Source of the DNA: JBDSTZ01 sp039927975
GTDB taxonomy: Bacteria; Pseudomonadota; Gammaproteobacteria; Burkholderiales; Burkholderiaceae_D
Length of the DNA: 21,313 bases
Reading direction: 5' to 3'
Assembly: GCA_039927975.1 (NCBI GenBank)
Contig: JBDSTZ010000546.1
Span: forward strand, 1 to 21,313
Shown: one piece after another, positions 16,126-21,313 of the stretch
How positions within the stretch are numbered: position 1 is the stretch's first letter
Layout: each line of letters begins with the position of its first letter
Notes under the pieces: model-generated
What the model was told of the DNA's origin: nothing
What the model saw: the letters and a program-made list of their open reading frames with translations, nothing else
Database searches by the model: none
Position numbers and translations under genes: made by a program

Positions 16126-17493
16126 TTACAGCCAGCCCTTGATGACCAACTGGTCGGAAACATAGCGCGCGATCAGCAGGTTCTCGAACGGAGTCGGATG
16201 AACATCGTCGGCGAACATGAAGTGGCTGACATCGCCGGCGATGACGGTGTTGATCGTGCAGCCGAGCGAGGAAGTGCCGAGCGGATTGGCGCCGCAGGCC
16301 GGCGTGGTGGTGTTGGTCAGCCCGTACGGCCCCGGATTGCTCAACTGGTCGTGGCTGATCGCATACAGGTCGACCACCAGGATTTTCGGTTCGCCCGCCA
16401 CGCCGGTCAGCAGCTTGTCGTTGAAGGCGGCAATCATGGCGGCGATCAGGGTCTGGGTCGAGGCCGATTGCGCCTTGCCGGCCGGCGCGCCCGCCAGGTC
16501 CGGCAAGTTGCCGATCGCCACATAGTTGGCGCCCTTGCCGACGATTTGCGTCTTGACCAGGTTGGCCAGCTCGGTGCCGGCGGTCGCCATGGCGGCCACG
16601 GCGGCGGGACCGGCGGCGGCGGCGAAATCGGCGCCCGCCTTGTTGCCCGCTGCGGTGGCGTCGGCTTGCGCCTTGCTCACCATCGGGCCGTAAACGGCCA
16701 CCGAAGCGACCGCCGAATTGTTAGGCTGAACCGCCGCCGCGCCGACCGCCGCCGCCACCACGCTGGCGTCGGTATGGCCGGGCCGCGCCGCTTCGGTCTG
16801 CAGGGCGGTGCCGATGGCGACGGCGGCGGTGGCCGGATTGGTGGCGCCGGCCGCCAGCTGGGTGGTCAGCGAGGTGGCGAAGGTCTGGGCGCCGACCTTG
16901 GCGCCCTCGGCGGTGGCGCCGGCCGAGATAGTGGCCAGCTGGATCAGCGCGTCGTTGCCGCCGGCGATCACGAAGACGATTTCATCGCCCTTGAATTTGC
17001 CGCCCGAGACGGCCAGGTGGTTGGCCACCTGGGTGACCACGGGAACGGTCAAGGCGCCGATCGCCGAACCGGTCAGGCGGTTGTTCGGACCGACCGGATT
17101 GGTCACGCGCGCGCCGCCCTGGGCGTAGCCGAAACAGCCGGCGTTGTTGACCACCGGGACCGAAAAGCCGGTGGCGGCGTCGCCGTTCAAGCCGGTTTGC
17201 GCCGGGCACGGCGCCGGCAGGCCGAACTGGGCGGCCATCAGCTCGGTCCAGTTCTTGCCGGTCAGGGCGCTGTTCTTGGCGGTGTTGTCGCCATTGATCG
17301 TGTAGCGGCCGCCGCCGAGGGCTTTGACCGCGCCGACCGTGTAGGTGCCGACGTCGGCCAGGCTGTCGCCGAACGAGACTTGGGAAGCGAATTTGGTTTT
17401 GAGAGTCTGGTCGCCGCCGCTGCTGCCGGTGCCGCCGCAAGCGGTCAGCACGGCGGCAGTCAGCAGTGCGAGCGCGAAATTAATTGGACGCAT
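16126..17493 (-). CDS. SGNH/GDSL-family esterase lipoprotein with Ala-rich insertion
   Basis: This 455-residue hydrolase has a lipoprotein signal (MRPINFALALLTAAVLTAC, lipobox Cys 19), so it should be anchored in a membrane. Catalytic blocks are FGDSLADVG (nucleophile S44), GYAQGGARV (122-130), AGGND (177-181, oxyanion Asn) and DDVHP near the C-terminus (D429 and H432 dyad). These define the plant-type GDSL lipase/esterase group that also includes EstA-like enzymes. Residues about 188-307 are a roughly 120-residue Ala/Gly/Thr/Val-rich insertion absent from compact members. No autotransporter barrel is attached. ATG 17493 is chosen over the upstream in-frame 17517 because AGGAGA lies at 17498-17503 and the lipobox spacing fits. 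The natural ester substrate is unknown. Confidence 0.88.
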   Translation of the reverse strand: MRPINFALALLTAAVLTACGGTGSSGGDQTLKTKFASQVSFGDSLADVGTYTVGAVKALGGGRYTINGDNTAKNSALTGKNWTELMAAQFGLPAPCPAQTGLNGDAATGFSVPVVNNAGCFGYAQGGARVTNPVGPNNRLTGSAIGALTVPVVTQVANHLAVSGGKFKGDEIVFVIAGGNDALIQLATISAGATAEGAKVGAQTFATSLTTQLAAGATNPATAAVAIGTALQTEAARPGHTDASVVAAAVGAAAVQPNNSAVASVAVYGPMVSKAQADATAAGNKAGADFAAAAGPAAVAAMATAGTELANLVKTQIVGKGANYVAIGNLPDLAGAPAGKAQSASTQTLIAAMIAAFNDKLLTGVAGEPKILVVDLYAISHDQLSNPGPYGLTNTTTPACGANPLGTSSLGCTINTVIAGDVSHFMFADDVHPTPFENLLIARYVSDQLVIKGWL

Positions 17494-17497
17494 TTTG

Positions 17498-17503
17498 TCT
17501 CCT
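17498..17503 (-). promoter_or_regulatory. Ribosome binding site fixing the SGNH esterase start
   Basis: AGGAGA on the minus strand lies 4 bases before ATG 17493 and downstream of the alternative ATG 17517, which supports the shorter protein. Confidence 0.7.
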
Positions 17504-17524
17504 GGGGAAAGATTCATTACAGAA

Positions 17525-17536
17525 ACGAACGTTCGT
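17525..17536. promoter_or_regulatory. Perfect 12-bp palindrome upstream of the SGNH esterase
   Basis: ACGAACGTTCGT is fully self-complementary and ends 31 bp before the SGNH start codon. Palindromes of this kind are common operators of TetR-type and similar dimeric regulators. No such regulator is in the window, and the AraC-type gene here would not be expected to use a perfect palindrome. Confidence 0.4.
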
Positions 17537-17762
17537 GCTTTTAAATCTTGGACTAATATGCCAGCGTTCGATTGACTTGTATAGCGATTAATTTCTTGGC
17601 AGTCGGTTCGCTACAACACAGTGCAGCGATGGCGATGGCATTGGCATTGGTGGGGGAAGGATGACGGCAGAACGAATCAGCTGCAAGGCGCCCCACCGAT
17701 ACCCCTTCGGCCCGGAATCCGCCCGGACCTCCGCCATCAGCCGCCTGGCATCTTCCGTCCGC

Positions 17763-19193
17763 TCAAGTCCGTTCGACGTTAGCGAAGTTGCGCAGGACTT
17801 CCGCCGCGTGCGCCGTGGGGTCGTATGGCGGGTTGCCGATGCCGTGCGAGGTGGGCGCCGTGGTCACGGCTTGCCAGAGCCGGTCGTGATCGCCCGCAGC
17901 GAAGTCCAGGAGGGTGTCGCGGACGACGCTGTCCCGGCTGGCTTGCTCGTCGCTGTGTCCGGGACGTTGCCGCCCGACGATGCCGTCCATCTCCGTGCCG
18001 TGGACGGCCGGCGCACCCTCGACCGGGCCCACGGTGAGCAAGCGGGCATTGCCGCCCGCCGCCGCGTGCGCCAGTGCCGCGCGGACGGCCGGCAGGGTGA
18101 AGAAGTAGTCGGTGAAGAGAGCCCCACGGACCTCGACAGGAGCGCGGCCGTTGACGTCGTAGACGGCGACGATGCTGCGCGCGCGGCTGCGCGCGATGCG
18201 CGACTTCACAACGAGCTCATCAATCAGCTTGTCGATGCTGCCGGGGTCGAATTTCTCGGTCGCGTTGATGACCCACCAGTCGGCCTCATTGGTCGCCGTA
18301 CTCCAGAGAATATCGACGTCGCGGCGAGCCCCGGAGGCGAGCACCCGCAACGGCGTGTCGGCGAGGACGGCGCCGGGCTGGGCGTGGTCGTCCACGATGC
18401 CGATCGTGGTGTTGTCGATACCGTGCCGGTCGCCAATGTCACGCGGACTGACCTTGATGAGCGCCTCGGCAAGGGACTTCGCGTCCCAGCTGAGCAGACG
18501 TTCTGGATCGTCCGCGATGCCCAGTTCGGTAAGCAACTTGAGCGCGAGTTCTTCGGCCCACCAGGCCGGAACGATCCGCGATGCGCCGCCGGAGAACGCG
18601 GCCAGACGCCGGTAGAGACCGTCTGCTGCCGGGGCGGCAAGCACCCCGATCGTGCAGTACGCGCCGGCGCTGTGACCGGTGACCGTGACGTTGCCGGGGT
18701 CGCCGCCGAAGCGGGCGATGTTCTCCCGCACCCAGGTGAGCGCGGCGATGATGTCCTGCAGACCGAGGTTGGTGGCGTCGGCGAACACGCCGCCGTATTG
18801 GGACAGCGAGAGCCAGCCGAACGGACCGAGCCGGTAGTTCAGGGAAACGGCGATGGCGCGGCCGGTCGCCGCCAGGCCTGACGTGTTCGACGTGGTCTGG
18901 GTGTTGGCGCCAACTTCGAAACCGCCGCCGAAAATATAGACGATCACGGGAAGCGGTTCGGCGCCGGCGTCGTCGGGTGCCCAGACGTTCAGGTTCAGGC
19001 AGTCTTCACTAAGTCCGTTGTCGGCCTCGAGCCAGCTGGTGTCGCCGGCTTGCAGCGGCGCGGGGCCCTTGCGGTCGTAAGGCAGGTTCGGATTGAACGG
19101 CAGCACGACCGGCCGGCCAAAGCGCTGCGCGCTGGCGTAAGGGATCCCTAGCCAGGCGCGAATCGGGTGGGCGGCGGTGTCGGTAGCGGTCAT
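17763..19193 (-). CDS. Type B carboxylesterase/lipase family protein
   Basis: This 476-residue alpha/beta hydrolase has no signal peptide. The family block SEDCLNLNVWAP (62-73), oxyanion loop FGGGFEVGA (88-96) and nucleophile elbow GHSAG with S175 are present; E303 (TNEAD) and H398 (VHGTE) probably complete the triad. It hydrolyses carboxylic esters, probably in the cytoplasm. The N-terminus is short: the usual opening strands before GIPYA are nearly absent, as in some actinobacterial-looking members. It follows the SDR gene by 51 bp on the same strand, so both are likely one operon divergent from an AraC-type regulator. The substrate is unknown; joint action with the SDR on an ester/alcohol compound is an inference. 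Confidence 0.9.
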   Translation of the reverse strand: MTATDTAAHPIRAWLGIPYASAQRFGRPVVLPFNPNLPYDRKGPAPLQAGDTSWLEADNGLSEDCLNLNVWAPDDAGAEPLPVIVYIFGGGFEVGANTQTTSNTSGLAATGRAIAVSLNYRLGPFGWLSLSQYGGVFADATNLGLQDIIAALTWVRENIARFGGDPGNVTVTGHSAGAYCTIGVLAAPAADGLYRRLAAFSGGASRIVPAWWAEELALKLLTELGIADDPERLLSWDAKSLAEALIKVSPRDIGDRHGIDNTTIGIVDDHAQPGAVLADTPLRVLASGARRDVDILWSTATNEADWWVINATEKFDPGSIDKLIDELVVKSRIARSRARSIVAVYDVNGRAPVEVRGALFTDYFFTLPAVRAALAHAAAGGNARLLTVGPVEGAPAVHGTEMDGIVGRQRPGHSDEQASRDSVVRDTLLDFAAGDHDRLWQAVTTAPTSHGIGNPPYDPTAHAAEVLRNFANVERT

Positions 19194-19244
19194 CTGTTCG
19201 GTCCTTCCCTTGAGTGAAAATTCAGGTGTGCGTCATCATCGATA

Positions 19245-20003
19245 CTACAGCAACTGCCCGCCCGAAATGTCGAAAGTCGTACCGTTCGCCCACCCCATCT
19301 CGTCGGACAGGATGGCGGCGACCGCGCCACCCACATCGTCGGGCAGGCCGACGCGACCCAGGGCGATGCCCTGCGCCACCCAGGCGTTCACCTCGTCATT
19401 GTCGCGCACCGCGCCGCCGCCGAAGTCGGTCGCGATGGCGCCTGGCGCGATCGCGTTGACCCGGATGCGCCGCGCGCCCAGCTCGATCGCCAGGTATCGG
19501 GTCAGTACCTCGACTGCCGCCTTCACCGCCGCGTAGAGGCTGTAGCCCGGCAGCGTGAAACGCACAAAGCCCGACGAGACGTTCAGGATACGCCCGCCGT
19601 CCTCAATCAGCGGCAATAGCTGTTGGGTCAGGAAAACCGGTCCGCGCAGATGGGTGCTCACCAGCGAGTCAAATTGCGCTTCGGTGGCATCGGCGAAGTT
19701 GGAAAAGAGACCGTTGCCGGCATTGTTGACGAGAAAATCGAAGCGCTCGCGGCCGAAATCGCTCTTGAGGGTGTCGGCTACCTTGTCGGCAAACCCCGGG
19801 AAGCTCGCTGTCTCCGTCACATCGAGCGCCAGCATGACGGCCTTGCCGCCCAGCGCTTCGATCTCGTGGCGCAGCGCGTCGGCTTGCGCCGCACCGCTGC
19901 GGTAGGTGCCGATGATCTGGACCCCGCGTTTAGCAAGATGCAATGCCATGTTGCGGCCGAGGCCGCGGCTGGCGCCGGTGATCAGTGCGATTTGTTTGGT
20001 CAT
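19245..20003 (-). CDS. Short-chain dehydrogenase/reductase (SDR)
   Basis: This 252-residue classical SDR is an NAD(P)-dependent alcohol/ketone oxidoreductase. TGASRGLG (9-16) binds the cofactor, NNAG lies at 93-96, the catalytic Ser is near 143-144 (NVSSG), and YxxxK is Y157/K161. PGAIATDF and the C-terminal GWANGTTFDISGG are typical of the FabG-like group. The frame stays open upstream for hundreds of codons antisense to the regulator gene, but ATG 20003, which begins MTKQIALITG, is the family-consistent start. It is the first gene of a likely two-gene operon with the carboxylesterase and is divergent from the AraC regulator, which probably controls it. The substrate is unknown. Confidence 0.93.
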   Translation of the reverse strand: MTKQIALITGASRGLGRNMALHLAKRGVQIIGTYRSGAAQADALRHEIEALGGKAVMLALDVTETASFPGFADKVADTLKSDFGRERFDFLVNNAGNGLFSNFADATEAQFDSLVSTHLRGPVFLTQQLLPLIEDGGRILNVSSGFVRFTLPGYSLYAAVKAAVEVLTRYLAIELGARRIRVNAIAPGAIATDFGGGAVRDNDEVNAWVAQGIALGRVGLPDDVGGAVAAILSDEMGWANGTTFDISGGQLL

Positions 20004-20174
20004 GGTGGTCTGTCCCGCGTGATTGGTAGGGTTGCGAAGCGCGCCGCCATGGCGCCTTTTCGATGCCCTCAATATATCGGTCACCGGCCCGACCAACCAC
20101 GCCGATGCGCTCAGACTCTTGCCCGATCGTCTCAATCGCTTTACCTGGCCGAGTCGCGATGGTATGGTCCGACG
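20004..20174. promoter_or_regulatory. Divergent promoter region, SDR operon / AraC regulator
   Basis: This 171-bp region between outward-facing genes must carry both promoters and probably the regulator's binding sites. The AT-rich core AATATAT at 20071-20077 could serve as a -10 on either strand. I see no clear direct repeats. Confidence 0.4.
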
Positions 20175-21074
20175 ATGACCGACCATCTCATGCCCCACCT
20201 CGACATCGCTCTGCGCCACGCGCCGACCGGCTTGACCATGACGCCGATTGCGCGACTCGAGATCGGCGTGGGGCAAGCCACCACAGGCAGGGCGCCTTGC
20301 CTGTACCGCTCGATGATCTGCTTCATTCTGCGGGGGTCGAAGCACGTGGCCATCAACGACGAGCTGTTGCGCTACGATCGGGCGCACTACCTCATCAGCG
20401 CGGTCGATCTGCCGCTGAGCGGCCAGATATTCGATGCCGAGGACGGCCAACCGTATGTCGCGGTGTCGCTGGTGCTGGACCCTGCCCTGCTCGCCGACAT
20501 CGCCTTGACCATGCCGCAGGTGCGCGAGACCAGTTCCCAGGGTATCGGCATCGCGATCAATCCGATGACGGCGCCGTTGCGCGACACCCTGCTGCGCCTG
20601 CTGTCCTTGCTCGACACCCCGGCCGACATTGCCGTGCTCGCCCCGCTGGCGGAGCGGGAGTTGCTGTATCGTCTGCTGCAAGGGCCGCAGGGCCGCCTGT
20701 TGCGCCAGATCGCCCAGCCCGAGGGTACGCTGGGCCGTATCCGGCGAGCGGTGGCGTGGATCAGGGACCATCGCACAAGCCGGCTGCGCATCGAGGCGGT
20801 ATGCGACGCGAGCGGCATGAGCCGCGCCAGCCTGCATAGGCATTTTCTGGCGATAACTGGTCTCAGCCCGCTGCAATATCAGAAACAGCTCCGCTTGCAG
20901 GAAGCGCGACAATTGCTGCTCGCCGGCGCGCGCAGCGCCTCCGATGTGGCCTTCGCGGTCGGCTACGAAAGCGCCTCGCAATTCAGCCGCGAATATCTCA
21001 GGCAATTCGGCGCACCACCCGCGCGCGACGTTCGTCAGCTCAGGCAGGCGATCGGCAGTGAGGCAATGGGTTGA
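20175..21074 (+). CDS. AraC family transcriptional regulator
   Basis: This 299-residue DNA-binding regulator has an N-terminal AraC_N-type sensor domain (about 20-185, with LYRSMICFILRGSKHVAIND and LISAVDLPLSGQI). The C-terminal pair of helix-turn-helix motifs (about 200-290) includes RIEAVCDASGMSRASLHRHFLAITGLSPLQYQKQLRLQEAR and SASDVAFAVGYESASQFSREYLRQFG. This N-domain type usually regulates adjacent oxidoreductase genes. The frame is open upstream, but ATG 20175 (MTDHLMPHLD) is chosen because it gives the family's usual length. It is divergent from the SDR-carboxylesterase operon, its likely target. The effector is unknown, possibly the SDR substrate or an aldehyde. Confidence 0.93.
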   Translation: MTDHLMPHLDIALRHAPTGLTMTPIARLEIGVGQATTGRAPCLYRSMICFILRGSKHVAINDELLRYDRAHYLISAVDLPLSGQIFDAEDGQPYVAVSLVLDPALLADIALTMPQVRETSSQGIGIAINPMTAPLRDTLLRLLSLLDTPADIAVLAPLAERELLYRLLQGPQGRLLRQIAQPEGTLGRIRRAVAWIRDHRTSRLRIEAVCDASGMSRASLHRHFLAITGLSPLQYQKQLRLQEARQLLLAGARSASDVAFAVGYESASQFSREYLRQFGAPPARDVRQLRQAIGSEAMG

Positions 21075-21120
21075 GCGGACGCGGCGTATGCGCCCTGTTT
21101 GCAATGGCGTGCGCGCCGGC

Positions 21121-21313
21121 TTAACCGGAGAGCAGGTCGGCGAGGACGTGTCCGGCGCCGTGGGCGGCGCGGCGCAGACGGTCGTTGACGCCCAGCCAGG
21201 ATGCCTCCTGCGGCGGGGTTTCAACCAGAATCAGGTCGGCGGCGGCGTGGTCCATTTCGCGCAGCGCGGCGTACAGGCCGTGCGCGTAGGCGTCGGCGTT
21301 GGCTGGCAGGCGC
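21121..21313 (-). CDS. Sua5/YrdC-type L-threonylcarbamoyladenylate synthase, C-terminus (partial)
   Basis: The minus strand is open from the window edge to TAA at 21121-21123 and encodes 64 C-terminal residues: LPANADAYAHGLYAALREMD, then ADLILVETPPQEASWLGVNDRLRRAA. The pattern LYxxLRxxD...ILVExPP...W..VNDRLRRA matches the Sua5 C-terminal extension of betaproteobacterial YrdC/Sua5 proteins as recalled. These make the threonylcarbamoyl-AMP precursor for tRNA t6A. The catalytic YrdC domain lies outside the window. It converges with the AraC gene (46-bp gap). Confidence 0.7.
   Translation of the reverse strand, partial: RLPANADAYAHGLYAALREMDHAAADLILVETPPQEASWLGVNDRLRRAAHGAGHVLADLLSG

Noticed and set aside
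17629..17654. Short GATGGC/ATTGGC tandem repeats
   Set aside because: Only two copies of each 6-bp unit; likely chance or slippage with no visible role.
19245..21224. 659-residue minus-strand protein ending in the SDR domain
   Set aside because: The upstream part is antisense to the AraC gene and has no family features; the SDR starts normally at 20003.

Overview
The window is GC-rich chromosomal DNA with dense, short-gapped genes. Gene content and protein style (cysK flanked by FKBP genes, TcdA, glutaryl-CoA dehydrogenase, OmpW, a Sua5-type TsaC C-terminus) suggest a betaproteobacterium of the Burkholderiales, most like Oxalobacteraceae such as Massilia or Duganella. That placement is inferred from recalled protein resemblance; no search was run.

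Layout. (a) 1-6051, plus strand: the 3' part of a purple-acid-phosphatase-like metallophosphoesterase, then a pair resembling IncP plasmid TraL (ATPase) and TraM (membrane protein), then a double-domain M16 zinc peptidase and a His-rich zinc-type CDF exporter. (b) 6061-9022, minus strand: an FKBP-cysK-FKBP operon preceded by tcdA. (c) 9148-11680, plus strand: a single ORF joining a hemerythrin HHE domain to a complete PdxH (pyridoxamine phosphate oxidase), then a cyclopropane-fatty-acid synthase. (d) 11694-12357: a small hairpin repeat and msrA (minus). (e) 12513-14294, plus: a flavin reductase and glutaryl-CoA dehydrogenase. (f) 14295-15276: a 545-bp gene-poor stretch followed by a small unknown protein. 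(g) 15288-17493, minus: an SGNH lipoprotein esterase and an OmpW porin ending in a clear terminator. (h) 17763-21074: an SDR dehydrogenase and carboxylesterase operon (minus) divergent from an AraC-family regulator (plus). (i) The window ends in the C-terminus of a Sua5/YrdC-type protein (minus).

The most striking object is at 14546-14831. Two arrays, each of eleven short CGAT/CGAAA elements spaced 10 or 11 bp apart (one helical turn), face each other around a 46-bp centre. The spacing and the order of element types are exact mirror images (axis at 14688.5). It looks like a large cooperative protein-binding site (operator, centromere-like or origin-like). It directly abuts the small unknown gene at 14839-15276. 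I know of no named element with this exact architecture.

Second in interest is the hemerythrin-PdxH fusion, which links an O2-consuming flavoenzyme to a di-iron O2/NO-binding domain. Third is the chromosomal TraL/TraM-like pair with no other transfer genes in view. The rest is mostly ordinary housekeeping: sulfur assimilation, redox repair, B6 salvage, lipid modification, lysine/tryptophan catabolism and tRNA modification.
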